Positions 22,096 to 32,600 of a stretch of DNA of 38,663 nucleotides are shown piece by piece. Source of the stretch: an uncultured Prevotellaceae bacterium (GTDB lineage: Bacteria; Bacteroidota; Bacteroidia; Bacteroidales; Bacteroidaceae). The notes under the pieces are model-generated. The model was given only the letters and a program-made list of their open reading frames with translations, did not search any database and was not told the origin of the DNA. The translations under genes and the position numbers were made by a program. The number at the start of each line of letters is the position of its first letter. Positions within the stretch are counted from its first letter, which is position 1. The DNA lies in contig OMXL01000035.1 in assembly GCA_900314985.1 (NCBI GenBank), forward strand, positions 1-38,663. Reading direction: 5' to 3'.

Positions 22096-23787
22096 CTATC
22101 CGCAGAAGAACAGTACCACCATCTGGGCTGTGAAGATGCGTAGGAACATCGAGAGCGGGTAAACCGTTGAGTAACCTACCGCTGGGGCTTCCTTCGAGCA
22201 GATGCTGTTAGCATAGGCCAGTGCGGGGGGATCGGTATAGGTACCTGCTATCATACCCATAATGGTGAAGTAGTTGAACTTATAGCGTAGACGGGCTATC
22301 GGACCAACAATCAGGATGGGGATAATCGTGATGAGGAAACCGGTTATCACATAGTACAATCCATTACCTTGCACGACGGTTTCGAAGAAGTTCGCACCTG
22401 CCTTGATACCCACGCTGGCCAGGAAGAGTGCCAGACCAATCTCGCGCAACATCATATTGGCAGAGGTAGTAGTGTAGGTTACCAAGTGTATCTTGTAACC
22501 ATAGCGACCAATCAGGATGGCGATAATCAGCGGACCGCCGGCAATACCGAGCTTCAGAGGTACTGGCATACCAGGAATGGCAATGGGCAGTGAACCAAAG
22601 AGAATACCGATGATGATACCCACGAAGATGGTGGCAATGTTGGGAGCATTCAGACGACGAATGCTGTTACCCATCTTGTTGGCCACACGGTCAACGGCAT
22701 CCTCAGGACCTACTACCATGATGCGGTCGCCTACCTGCAAGGGCAGCGAGGCACTGGCGAAGATGTCCATACCCTGACGGGTTACTCGTGTCACGTTGAC
22801 GCCATACATGCTGGAGAAGTGCATCGAAGCCAGTGACTTACCATTGATCTTGGGGTTGGTAATCAGAATACGCTTTGATACCAGTGGCTGGTCAGACTGC
22901 TCGAAGTCGATGTCGAGCTTAGGACCGATAAAGGCAGTAATAGCCTCTTGGTCAGCCTCAGCACAGACAATCAGCATCTGGTCGCCGATATGGAAGATGG
23001 TGTCACGGTTAGGGATATACAACTCACCCTCGTGGACAATGCGAGATACCACAAAGTCGCGCATCAGGAAGTCGTGAACCTGCAACAGGGTCTTGCCCTC
23101 CAGATACTGGTTGGTCACTTCCAAGTGCATCTTATAGGGCTTCTTGTCAGCACTGGTCTCCTCCAAGGCTGCCAGGTCAGCATCCTCTTTCTCCAGTTTG
23201 ACCTTGCAGATATACCTTATTAATATGGTAGCACCGATAATGCCCAGCACACCGAGTGGGTAGGCACAAGCATAGGCCGAAGCAATCTGTGGGGCATTCT
23301 GTCCGAAGACGCTACCCAGTGCTTCGTTGGCAGCACCAAGACCCGGGGTATTGGTAACGGCACCATACAGCGTACCAACCATCATGGGCAAGTTGTGTGG
23401 GTCGCTGGTGTCAAAAACCAAATAGTAACAAGCAAACATCACGATGATGTTCAGCAGAATAGCGGTGGCTGCCAGCACGTTGAGCTTGATACCGGCCTTG
23501 CCAAAACTCTCAAAGAAACCAGGACCTACCTGCATACCAATCATAAAGACAAACAGGATCAGACCAAAGTCTTGAATGAATGTGAGAATGGGGGTAGGTG
23601 CTGTGAAACCGATATGTCCGGCAATGATACCAGCAAAAAGTACAAAGGTTACACCTAATGAAATACCACCAATTTTAATCTTTCCTAAATACACTCCTGC
23701 GGCGATGACCATGGCATATAGCAAAGCTATATGGGCTACGGAGTCAGTCGTCGTAAATAAATCTTTTAACCATTGAAATGAATCCAT
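22096..23787 (-). CDS. YidE/AspT-family transporter with TrkA-C domains
   Basis: The 563-residue inner-membrane protein has two blocks of about five membrane spans (about 20-190 and 385-560). Between them are two TrkA-C-like regulatory domains (for example [20 protein letters not shown]). This is the layout of the aspartate:alanine antiporter and YidE family. The start [11 protein letters not shown] at 23787 is preferred to an ATG 60 nt upstream, which would read through the leader. It is the first gene of the decarboxylase series and is divergent from mutA, so a C4-dicarboxylate such as succinate is a reasonable substrate guess. The promoter box TAACTTTG is at 23815-23822. Confidence 0.85.
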   Translation of the reverse strand: MDSFQWLKDLFTTTDSVAHIALLYAMVIAAGVYLGKIKIGGISLGVTFVLFAGIIAGHIGFTAPTPILTFIQDFGLILFVFMIGMQVGPGFFESFGKAGIKLNVLAATAILLNIIVMFACYYLVFDTSDPHNLPMMVGTLYGAVTNTPGLGAANEALGSVFGQNAPQIASAYACAYPLGVLGIIGATILIRYICKVKLEKEDADLAALEETSADKKPYKMHLEVTNQYLEGKTLLQVHDFLMRDFVVSRIVHEGELYIPNRDTIFHIGDQMLIVCAEADQEAITAFIGPKLDIDFEQSDQPLVSKRILITNPKINGKSLASMHFSSMYGVNVTRVTRQGMDIFASASLPLQVGDRIMVVGPEDAVDRVANKMGNSIRRLNAPNIATIFVGIIIGILFGSLPIAIPGMPVPLKLGIAGGPLIIAILIGRYGYKIHLVTYTTTSANMMLREIGLALFLASVGIKAGANFFETVVQGNGLYYVITGFLITIIPILIVGPIARLRYKFNYFTIMGMIAGTYTDPPALAYANSICSKEAPAVGYSTVYPLSMFLRIFTAQMVVLFFCG

Positions 23788-23814
23788 AACATACCTATAA
23801 ATTATAATTGCCTG

Positions 23815-23822
23815 CAAAGTTA
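23815..23822 (-). promoter_or_regulatory. -7 promoter box (TAACTTTG) of the transporter/decarboxylase operon
   Basis: TAACTTTG on the minus strand about 28 nt before the ATG at 23787. Confidence 0.55.
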
Positions 23823-23917
23823 CGAAGAATTTGCTCAACAGCCGCATCTTTGTGCAACATTTTTTGATAAAAATGAAATATTTATTAATTTCTTCGTTAG
23901 TTCAAAATATTTTCTTA

Positions 23918-23925
23918 TCTTTGCA
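23918..23925 (+). promoter_or_regulatory. -7 promoter box (TATCTTTG) of the mutAB operon
   Basis: TATCTTTG on the plus strand; transcription would start near 23931, leaving a 40-nt A-rich leader before the mutA ATG. Confidence 0.65.
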
Positions 23926-23971
23926 CATCAGATTACAACTTAAAACACTTATATAATAAAAACACATTTTT

Positions 23972-25834
23972 ATGGCAAACAAAGAGAAACTCTTTACCGA
24001 GTTCACAGCGCCTACCAAACAAGAATGGTTGGACAAGATTGAGGTCGACCTGAAGGGTGCCGACTTCCAGAAGCGCTTGGTATGGAGAACAAACGAAGGA
24101 TTTAATGTGCAGCCCTTCTATCGCCGCGAGGATTTGACTAACCTGAAAACACCCGATGCATTACCTGGCGAATTCCCATTCGTGCGTGGTAACAAGAAGG
24201 ATTCTAACGAGTGGTATGTTCGTCAAAACATTGTGGTTGAAGACCCCAAGGCTGCTAATGCCAAAGCACTTGACATTCTGAACAAGGGTATCGACTCCAT
24301 TGGTTTCAAGGTGCCGGGCAAGTTGGTGTCTATGAGTACTGTTGAGACCCTGCTCCAGGACATCTATTGCGAATGTATCGAGGTAAACTTCATGACTTGT
24401 CAGCGCCACTCGCTCGAGTTGGCTGAGATCCTGAAGAGTTATTGGCAGAAGAAGGGCTACGACAAGGAGAAGATAGTGGGCTCTATCGAGTGGGACCCCA
24501 TGAAGAAGATGGTGCTCAAGGGTAAGGATGTATCGCCCGTACTGGCCTTCGGACCCAAACTGGCCGAGTCGCTCAAGGACTATCCTCACTTCCGTGGCAT
24601 CGTGGTTCATAGCGATGCACTCAACAATGCTGGTGCTTACATCGTTCAGGAGTTGGGCTATGCGCTGGCTTGGGGTAACGAGTACCTGCAGCAGTTGACT
24701 GATGCTGGTGTCGATGTTGACCTGGCTGCCAAGAGCATCAAGTTTAATATGGGCGTCAGCGAGAACTACTTCATGGAAATAGCTAAGTTCCGTGCCGCAC
24801 GCCTGTTGTGGGCTCAGATTGTGAAGCAGTACGAGCCAAAGTGCGATTGCGCTTGCAAGATGATTATTAATGCTACCACCTCTACCTATAATCAGACGCT
24901 GTTTGATAGCTATGTGAACCTGCTGCGTTCGCAGACTGAGGCTATGAGTGCTGCTCTGGGTAGTGTTCACTCGATGGTGGTTACTCCATTCGATGCTCCT
25001 TACGAGGAGGCCACCGACTTCTCTGAGCGTATCGCTCGCAACCAGCAGTTGCTGATTAAGGAGGAGAGTCACTTCGACCGTATCGTTGACCCATCAGCTG
25101 GTTCTTACTACATCGAGCACCTCACTGATGCTTTGGCTCAGGAGGCTTGGAAGATATTCCTGAAGGTAGAAGAGGAGGGTGGTTTCCTGGCTGCTATCAA
25201 GGCTGGAACCATTCAGGATGATATCAATGCTACCAACGTGAAGCGTCATGGCGATGCTGCCAAGCGCAAGGAGTTCCTGTTGGGTACCAACCAGTTCCCT
25301 AACTTCACCGAGAAGAGCGAGGGCAAGCGCGCTTACAAGCAGAATTGCGGTTGCGGTGGTGTGCACCATCAGGGCGAGGAGACGGTGGCCTTCAAGGCTA
25401 TCGAGAGCACTCGTCTGGCTGCCGACTTCGAGAATCTGCGCATCCATACTGAGGAAAAGAAGGTGCCTGTGGCATTCATGTTGACCATTGGTAATCTGGC
25501 CATGCGTCAGGCTCGTGCCCAGTTCTCTTGTAACTTCCTGGCTTGCGCTGGCTATAAGGTGATTGACAACCTCGGCTTCAAGACCGTTGAGGAGGGTGTT
25601 GATGCTGCGCTCGAGGCTAAGGCCGATATCGTAGTGATCTGCTCTTCTGACGATGAGTATGCTGAGTATGCCATCCCCGCCTTTAAGTACTTGAACGGTC
25701 GCGCCATGTTCGTGGTGGCTGGTGCTCCTGCTTGCATGGAGGACCTGAAGGCTGCTGGCATCGAGAACTATGTTCACGTTAAGTGCAACGTGCTGGAGAC
25801 TCTCAAGGAGTATAATCAAAAGTTAGGTATCTAA
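23972..25834 (+). CDS. mutA: Methylmalonyl-CoA mutase small subunit
   Basis: The 620-residue protein matches the small, non-catalytic subunit of methylmalonyl-CoA mutase. The N-terminal TIM-barrel region runs to about residue 450, followed by a cobalamin-binding-like domain (about 500-620) that lacks the DxHxxG cobalt-ligand motif, as expected of MutA. It pairs with MutB to interconvert succinyl-CoA and methylmalonyl-CoA on the way to propionate. mutB begins 19 nt downstream. Codon use is strongly biased (CTG, AAG, GGT), as in highly expressed genes, which also creates long reading frames on the other strand. Confidence 0.95.
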   Translation: MANKEKLFTEFTAPTKQEWLDKIEVDLKGADFQKRLVWRTNEGFNVQPFYRREDLTNLKTPDALPGEFPFVRGNKKDSNEWYVRQNIVVEDPKAANAKALDILNKGIDSIGFKVPGKLVSMSTVETLLQDIYCECIEVNFMTCQRHSLELAEILKSYWQKKGYDKEKIVGSIEWDPMKKMVLKGKDVSPVLAFGPKLAESLKDYPHFRGIVVHSDALNNAGAYIVQELGYALAWGNEYLQQLTDAGVDVDLAAKSIKFNMGVSENYFMEIAKFRAARLLWAQIVKQYEPKCDCACKMIINATTSTYNQTLFDSYVNLLRSQTEAMSAALGSVHSMVVTPFDAPYEEATDFSERIARNQQLLIKEESHFDRIVDPSAGSYYIEHLTDALAQEAWKIFLKVEEEGGFLAAIKAGTIQDDINATNVKRHGDAAKRKEFLLGTNQFPNFTEKSEGKRAYKQNCGCGGVHHQGEETVAFKAIESTRLAADFENLRIHTEEKKVPVAFMLTIGNLAMRQARAQFSCNFLACAGYKVIDNLGFKTVEEGVDAALEAKADIVVICSSDDEYAEYAIPAFKYLNGRAMFVVAGAPACMEDLKAAGIENYVHVKCNVLETLKEYNQKLGI

Positions 25835-25853
25835 AGAATAGGAGACTTGAATT

Positions 25854-28019
25854 ATGCGTAAACAATTTAAAGATATTGATATCTATGCAGGCATCAAGGC
25901 TCAAGATGGTGCCAAGTGGATTAAAGACAATAACATAGAGGCCAACTGGAAGACCCCAGAGCACATTGAGGTTCGCCCAGTTTATACCAAGGAAGACCTC
26001 GAAGGTATGGAGCACCTCGACTTCACGGCTGGTATTCCTCCTTATCTGCGTGGTCCGTACTCGATGATGTACCCCTTCAAGCCTTGGACCATCCGTCAGT
26101 ATGCCGGATTCTCTACCGCTGAGGAGTCAAATGCTTTCTATCGCCGTAACCTGGCTTCTGGTCAGAAGGGACTTTCCGTAGCCTTCGACCTGCCTACTCA
26201 CCGTGGTTACGACCCTGACAACGCTCGTGTGGTGGGCGATGTGGGTAAGGCTGGTGTATCAATCTGTAATGAGGAGAACATGAAGGTGCTCTTCTCTGGC
26301 ATCCCCTTGAATAAGATGTCTGTGTCTATGACCATGAATGGTGCCGTATTGCCTATCCTGGCATTCTACATCGTGGCTGGTCTGGAGCAGGGCGCTCAGC
26401 TTGAGGAGATGGCAGGTACCATCCAGAACGATATCCTGAAGGAGTTCATGGTGCGTAACACCTATATTTATCCCCCTGCATTCTCAATGAAGATTATCGC
26501 TGATATCTTCGAGTACACCTCGCAGAAGATGCCTAAGTTCAATAGCATCTCTATATCAGGCTACCACATGCAAGAGGCTGGAGCTACGGCCGATATCGAG
26601 TTGGCTTACACTCTGGCCGATGGTATGGACTACCTGCGTACTGGTGTGAATGCAGGTATCGATGTCGATGCTTTCGCTCCACGCTTGAGCTTCTTCTGGG
26701 CTATCGGTATGAACCACTTCATGGAAATCGCCAAAATGCGTGCTGGTCGTCTGTTGTGGGCAAAGATAGTGAAGAGCTTCGGCGCTAAGAATCCTAAGTC
26801 GCTGGCGCTGCGTACCCACTCACAGACCTCTGGTTGGTCACTCACCGAGCAGGACCCCTTCAACAATGTCGGTCGTACCTGTATCGAGGCTATGGCAGCC
26901 GTGCTGGGTCACACCCAGTCGCTGCACACCAACGCCCTCGATGAGGCTATCGCTCTGCCTACTGACTTCTCGGCTCGTATCGCTCGTAACACCCAGATCT
27001 ACATCCAGAATGAGACGAAGGTGTGCAAGCAGATTGACCCATGGGCTGGTTCTTACTATGTGGAGACGCTGACCAATGAACTCGTTCACAAGGCTTGGGA
27101 GCACATTCAGGAGATTGAGAAGCTGGGCGGTATGGCCAAGGCCATCGAGACGGGTCTGCCAAAGATGCGTATCGAGGAAGCTGCTGCCCGCACTCAGGCT
27201 CGTATCGACTCAGGCGTTCAGACCATTGTGGGTACCAATAAGTATCGCCTCGAACACGAGGATCCTATCGATATTCTCGAGGTCGACAACACCGCTGTAC
27301 GCAAGCAGCAGGAGGAGAGCTTGAAGGAGGTTCGTGGTAAGCGCGATGAGGCTGCATGTCAGGCTGCCTTGAAGGCTATCACCGATTGCGTGCGTGACTT
27401 CAAAGAAGGCCGTAAGAGCGAGAACAACCTGCTTGACTTGGCTGTCAAGGCTGCACAGTTGCGTTGTACCTTAGGTGAGATTTCAGATGCCTGCGAAGAG
27501 ATCGTAGGTCGTTATAAAGCAGTAATCAGAACAATTTCAGGTGTGTATAGTTCAGAATCAAAGAACGATAAGGACTTCGAGGAGGCTAAGAGGCTTACCG
27601 ACGAGTTCGCAGAGAAGGAAGGTCGCCGTCCACGTATCTTCGTTGCCAAGATGGGACAGGATGGTCACGACCGTGGTGCTAAGGTAGTGGCAACGGGTTA
27701 TGCCGACTGTGGCTTCGACGTGGATATGGGCCCATTGTTCCAGACTCCTGAAGAGGCTGCCCGCATGGCTGTCGAGAACGATGTGCACATTGTGGGTGCA
27801 TCGTCGTTGGCTGCTGGACACAAGACGCTCATTCCACAGCTCATTGAGGAGCTCAAGAAGTTAGGTCGTGAGGATATCATGGTCACCGCTGGTGGTGTGA
27901 TTCCTGCTCAGGACTATGACTTCCTCTACAAGGCTGGTGTGGCTTGCATCTTCGGCCCTGGTACCCCGATTCCTTACTCTGCTATCGAGATGATGAAGAT
28001 CTTGCTTGATAAAGAGTAA
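25854..28019 (+). CDS. mutB: Methylmalonyl-CoA mutase large (catalytic) subunit
   Basis: The 721-residue protein is the catalytic subunit. The substrate-binding barrel holds the family segments [20 protein letters not shown] and [13 protein letters not shown]. The C-terminal B12-binding domain has DGHDRG, with H605 as the lower cobalt ligand. With MutA it catalyses the radical rearrangement of succinyl-CoA and R-methylmalonyl-CoA. The divergent Na+ decarboxylase genes (19317-22045) can take the next step to propionyl-CoA after epimerisation. Full length, start and stop clear. A CarboxypepD-reg-like gene follows after only 6 nt, so it is transcribed with mutAB. Confidence 0.97.
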   Translation: MRKQFKDIDIYAGIKAQDGAKWIKDNNIEANWKTPEHIEVRPVYTKEDLEGMEHLDFTAGIPPYLRGPYSMMYPFKPWTIRQYAGFSTAEESNAFYRRNLASGQKGLSVAFDLPTHRGYDPDNARVVGDVGKAGVSICNEENMKVLFSGIPLNKMSVSMTMNGAVLPILAFYIVAGLEQGAQLEEMAGTIQNDILKEFMVRNTYIYPPAFSMKIIADIFEYTSQKMPKFNSISISGYHMQEAGATADIELAYTLADGMDYLRTGVNAGIDVDAFAPRLSFFWAIGMNHFMEIAKMRAGRLLWAKIVKSFGAKNPKSLALRTHSQTSGWSLTEQDPFNNVGRTCIEAMAAVLGHTQSLHTNALDEAIALPTDFSARIARNTQIYIQNETKVCKQIDPWAGSYYVETLTNELVHKAWEHIQEIEKLGGMAKAIETGLPKMRIEEAAARTQARIDSGVQTIVGTNKYRLEHEDPIDILEVDNTAVRKQQEESLKEVRGKRDEAACQAALKAITDCVRDFKEGRKSENNLLDLAVKAAQLRCTLGEISDACEEIVGRYKAVIRTISGVYSSESKNDKDFEEAKRLTDEFAEKEGRRPRIFVAKMGQDGHDRGAKVVATGYADCGFDVDMGPLFQTPEEAARMAVENDVHIVGASSLAAGHKTLIPQLIEELKKLGREDIMVTAGGVIPAQDYDFLYKAGVACIFGPGTPIPYSAIEMMKILLDKE

Positions 28020-28025
28020 GAAGGT

Positions 28026-29240
28026 ATGGAAAGGAGGATTACGACAATTATTCTGTTAGTGTTGCTGGGCATAACAACTGTTTGTGCCCAGCAACCCAAA
28101 CAGGTCAGTGGCACCGTCTATAGTGCTGCTGGCCATGTTTTGGTAGGCGCCAGCGTGACGGGTGGGGGACATACTGTGGTCACCAATGGCGATGGCTACT
28201 TCGTATTGAAGACAGACGCAGAACTCATGAATATCACCGTGTCACATGTCGGATACCGTGCACAGCGTGTCAGACTGTCTTCTCAGCAGAACGAGCCATT
28301 ACGCATCAGCCTGAAACCTGCTACCATCCAACTGAAGGAGGTGCTGGTGCTGCCAGGTAATGCCCGTGAGTTGGTGGCTGCAGCTATCAGTAAGATTCCC
28401 AAGAACTACAGTCAGCAGCCCGAACTGTTCCATTGTTTTTATCGTGAGACGGCTCAGAAGCGTAACCATTATATTATGGTGGCAGAAGGCGTTGTCGATA
28501 TGTACAAGACGGCCTACGACTATCAGCGTAATGACGACCGTGTAGCTATCCGCAAAGGCCGTCGCTTGCTCAGTCCTCGCAAGGGCGATACCCTGTCTGT
28601 TAAGGTGACGGGCGGTCCCGTGTTGCCTATCCAGTTGGATATGGTTAAGCAGCGCGACTGGCTGCTTAACGAGGAAGAGTTAGGCTACTACCATTTGGAG
28701 ATGGAAATGCCGACAACCATTGGCGACCGCCAGCAGTATGTGGTGAGCATGCGCCCACGTCGTAAGATGCCCCATCCACTCTATTTCGGACGACTATATA
28801 TTGACCAGGAGACGCTGGCTTTCACCCGTGCCGAATTGTCGCTGGATATGAGCGACCGCCTCAAGGCTACCCAGATGATGCTGGTCAAGAAACCCCTTGG
28901 CGTTCGTTTCCGTCCCAAGGAGTTATCGCTACAGATAGATTACCGTTTGGAGGATGGCGTTACACGCATCAGCTATATCCGCACCCTGTTCCGCTTCAAC
29001 TGCGACTGGCGCCGCCGACTCTTCGCTACCGCCTTTACCGCCTGTTGCGAGATGGTGGTCACAGGACAGGATGCCACTACAGAGCGACCCATCCGTGGCC
29101 GCGAATCCTTCGACCAGCGCGACGCGTTTTTCGACAAGGTTGATTACTTCCTCGACCCCGTCTTTTGGCAGGATTACAACATCATCGAACCCACCGAGTC
29201 ACTCAACCGTGCCATTGCCCGATTGATGAAGCGCCGTTAG
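28026..29240 (+). CDS. Exported CarboxypepD-reg-like domain protein in the mutAB operon
   Basis: The 404-residue protein has a signal peptide (MERRITTIILLVLLGITTVCA). A CarboxypepD_reg-like beta-sandwich spans about 25-97 (VSGTVYSAAGHVLVGASVTG, then VSHVGYRAQRVRL), and a long C-terminal domain follows (about 115-404), like those of uncharacterised Bacteroidetes envelope proteins. The N-terminal domain is the one that opens TonB-dependent receptors, but no receptor barrel is present. It starts 6 nt after mutB, which is odd for an envelope protein and a cytoplasmic metabolic enzyme. No terminator is seen after it. Function unknown. Confidence 0.72.
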   Translation: MERRITTIILLVLLGITTVCAQQPKQVSGTVYSAAGHVLVGASVTGGGHTVVTNGDGYFVLKTDAELMNITVSHVGYRAQRVRLSSQQNEPLRISLKPATIQLKEVLVLPGNARELVAAAISKIPKNYSQQPELFHCFYRETAQKRNHYIMVAEGVVDMYKTAYDYQRNDDRVAIRKGRRLLSPRKGDTLSVKVTGGPVLPIQLDMVKQRDWLLNEEELGYYHLEMEMPTTIGDRQQYVVSMRPRRKMPHPLYFGRLYIDQETLAFTRAELSLDMSDRLKATQMMLVKKPLGVRFRPKELSLQIDYRLEDGVTRISYIRTLFRFNCDWRRRLFATAFTACCEMVVTGQDATTERPIRGRESFDQRDAFFDKVDYFLDPVFWQDYNIIEPTESLNRAIARLMKRR

Positions 29241-29301
29241 TAATTTCCGCACCAACAAATCAGAGTAATATAAATCCCCACCACATAAACCGATGAAGGA
29301 C

Positions 29302-29342
29302 GATGGAACAAAGATTCAGTAATAACAGTTTAGAAATTGAGA
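29302..29342 (+). repeat. 41-bp direct repeat, copy 1 (start of a short reading frame)
   Basis: Matches 29569-29609 with two differences. It contains an ATG at 29303 opening a 24-codon frame MEQRFSNNSLEIETLREF that ends at 29377. The same first codons occur in copy 2, so the repeat was probably the 5' end of a gene that is now broken at both places. Confidence 0.8.
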
Positions 29343-29383
29343 CGCTGCGGGAGTTCTGCAAGCGTGAGGGCTTTTAACATTCC

Positions 29384-29578
29384 CTACTTCTTTCCATTCT
29401 GCAAGATTCTGTACCTTGTAGAGCGGATGGCCTCTTGCGTGATGCCCATGATGCGGCGCACGTCGCGGTCTTCCAGTCCCATCTCATAGAGGATGAGGAA
29501 GAAAATCTTCCTCTGGCTGTTAAATCTCAAAAAGATTTCATATCTTTGCATCCACAAATCTATTGGATGATGGAACAA
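29384..29578 (-). pseudogene. Remnant of a regulator C-terminus (HTH-like)
   Basis: The 64-codon frame reads, from about residue 22, RKIFFLILYEMGLEDRDVRR and then IMGITQEAIRSTRYRILQN, which resembles the C-terminal helix-turn-helix of Bacteroidetes regulators. The first 20 residues (MFHHPIDLWMQRYEIF) come from the complement of direct-repeat copy 2 and its promoter, so the N-terminus is not original. I read it as the 3' end of a lost gene caught between the two repeats. Confidence 0.5.
29541..29548 (+). promoter_or_regulatory. -7 promoter box (TATCTTTG) before direct-repeat copy 2
   Basis: TATCTTTG on the plus strand 22 nt before the ATG at 29570. The frame behind it (MEQRFGNNSLDIEIYKVVQ) is cut off where the hsdR gene begins, so this is the intact promoter of a truncated gene. 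Confidence 0.5.
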
Positions 29579-29609
29579 AGATTCGGTAATAACAGTTTAG
29601 ACATTGAGA
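29569..29609 (+). repeat. 41-bp direct repeat, copy 2, overlapping the hsdR 3' end
   Basis: Second copy of 29302-29342 with two differences. The last codons and the stop of hsdR (29597-29609) lie inside this repeat on the opposite strand, so the hsdR end was made by recombination here. Confidence 0.8.
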
Positions 29610-32600
29610 TCTACAAAGTGGTTCAGTAACAGGTTCGTCTTGTCGTTGAATGCGATGCGGTCGTAGCTTGCAGGCAGGTCTTTGTCGAGTGATAGCTGGA
29701 TGAGTGTCATCACCCTTTTGCGTGGCTGTTCGTCCTTATACCAGTCCACAACCATTACTTGCTCCTTTTCTGCCATCAGTTTCTGATATAGATTTTTTGC
29801 AGCCAGTAGCACTTTCTGTTCTTCCGCCTTTGTTAGCTTTCGTCCTTGTATCAGCAGGTCATATATTTCCAGTTCCTCTTCTGTCAGTCCCAAGTCTGTT
29901 GAGCGTGACTGCTCAGCTTTCAGTTCTTCTATCAGTTGTAGCAACTTCTCGTAGTAGTCTTCATTCTCACTGCCACCAGCATTATAGCGGTCAATGATAT
30001 TCTTGTAGCGTTGTGAGAATGCGATGCGTGTACAGTTCTTGTTGATGAGTTGCTGCAATGCCTTTTCAATGAACTCACGAAGGTCGTCTATTTCCAATGC
30101 CTTATATGGAGTGGCACTGATCTCCTTGCGTATCTCCTCGATATTCAGTTTACTCAGGTCTATTACCTTTCCCTGATGTATGACATAGTCTGCATCATCG
30201 CATACTTTATTCGTCGATGTCACGCTTTGGTCCAGTTTTGCAGACATTCTTGCCTTTGCCCTCTCCAGTTTCTCATCGTCTATCTGATTACAGAACAATC
30301 CATTCAGATAACTGATAGGAGCAAACTTGTCGTTATGCCAACCACACTCAAATATTTCTGGTTTGCTGGCATCATAGAGATTCATCAGCAGATTGCTCAG
30401 CACCTTGAAGCGATTCTTCCACTCGTCTTTCTCCAAGATGCGGTCATATGCCTTACGCAGCATATCCAGTTTATCCAATGTATTGGCTTCAGCAATGATA
30501 TCATCAATACTAATGCCCAATGGCAACAGGAACGCCTCACACTCTAAGATACAGTTATCAATATTCGTTATCAGCTGTTCTATGTTCTTAGCAGGATAGT
30601 TCCCTTCTTCGTCTGTTGAAGCATAGTCGCTCAGTGCATCCTGCATATATTTGAATACGTTCACATAGTCCACGATGATACCGCACGTCTTTCCTGGGAA
30701 TACACGGTTGGCACGGGCTATAGCCTGCATCAGTGTATGGCTCTTCATCGGCTTGTCAAGATAGAGCGTAGAGAGTGAAGGAACGTCAAACCCCGTCAGC
30801 CACATCGCACAGACAAATACCAGACTCAGTTTGTCGTCCTTGTCTTTGAAGCGGTCTTCTATGTCTTTGCCTTCTGTGGTTATCTCGTTCATCTTTTTAC
30901 GATGCAAGGTGATGTCAAGTCCCTGCTTCTGGAACTTCTCCACCTCGTCACCTTCCTCACTGATGATCACCGCCATTTCTACACGGTCCATATAGCCCAA
31001 TATCTTGCTATACTTCTCGCGTTCCTCTATCGTCTTGGCTTTGTTGCGCTGCATGATGAGCTCTTTCTTCTCTTCCTCCCAGTAGTGCTGCACCTTGTCG
31101 TACATCTTCACTGCTGTGTACTTGTCCACACTGATTACCATACCTTTGCCGAGGAATCCTCTGCGTGGGAAGTGATGGGCTATGTCTTTCGCTATCTTGT
31201 CCAAACGCCCATCACGCTTGATCACTTCAAGTATTCTTGACGAGCTATTCTCCAGCAGTTCCAGTTCCCTCTCATTCAAGTTCTCATCTTCCACGATCTC
31301 TGCCACATCCGTATCCAGCCAGTCGTTGGTCAGTCCCACTTCTGGCACACGTCGGCTATAGAACAAAGGCACCGTAGAACCATCAGCAATAGCCTCTGCA
31401 AAGTTATATTCCGATACGTAGTCGCCAAACCACTGGTTGGTCAGTCGCTTGCTGCCCAGCAGTGGCGTACCCGTAAAGGCTATGTAGTTGGCGTTGGGCA
31501 GTCCTGTATGCATGTTCTCTGCCAACTGTTTGTATTGCGTACGGTGAGCCTCATCCACCAGCACAAAGATATCGTTGCGCTCAGAGAGCACAGGGTATTT
31601 CTTTGTCTTGTCGTACTGAAACTTATGTATCAGCGTAAACAGCATGGGCTTGTTCGACATCAGGTAGTCACGCAGCTGTGCCGAGTTCTTAGGCTGACAT
31701 TCCTCTTTCTCGCCTATTACCTCCGTACGCACAAATGTCTTGTGTATCTGTGTGTCCAGGTCGTCACGATCTGTTACTATCAGGAAAGTAAAGTTACCAT
31801 GCAGTTTGCGTCTCACCTTCCTTACGAACATCACCATCGAATAGCTCTTTCCTGAACCCTGTGTATGCCAGAATACGCCCAGTTTTCCGTTCAGTTCCTC
31901 ACGTCTCTCTACGCTCTTCATCAGATTATTCACACCTAGATACTGGTGGTTCTTGGCAATAATCTTTGTGCGCATATTGTCGAAGAAAATGAAGTTCTCG
32001 ATATAGTCTATCAAGCGTTCTTTTCTGAACAGACCGTCTATCAATGTCTGTATTGATAGTCCGTGTTCTGCTATCTGCTCTCTATCCAGTTTCTCCTTCT
32101 CATTATCTACACGCAGCCATTCAAAGAAGAATTCATAGCCAGCATTCCACGCCCCCAGCTTCGTCTGCAGTCCATTCGACAGCACACATATCTGATTCAG
32201 CGCAAAGATGTTTGGTATGTCCTGACGATAACTTACGAGATTCTTCTTATACGACTCCTCCACCTTTACCGTCGAATTCTTCAGTTCGATGAAAACCACA
32301 GGAAGACCATTCACGAACAGCAGCACGTCAGGACGACGATAGCGGTAGTGGCCTTTTATCCACATCTGGTTTACGCAGTGGAAGTCGTTATTCTCAGGGT
32401 TGTCATAGTCTATCAGCTTCACGATTTCGAAGTCATCACCCTTTGCCGTTCTTGTATCTACCTTGATACCATTTCGCAATTGGTTATAGAGCCTATAGTT
32501 TACGTCTACTATGTCCTGAGCGCTAAAGTCCCTGCGGTAGTCGTTCACTATATCATCTATGATGCTCTTATCCACTTGCGGATTGATACGCACCAGTGCC

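Noticed and set aside
24161-25819. Long minus-strand reading frames opposite mutA (303 and 241 codons)
   Set aside because: They mirror the strongly biased codons of mutA, have leucine/histidine-rich products with no family look, and lack promoters.
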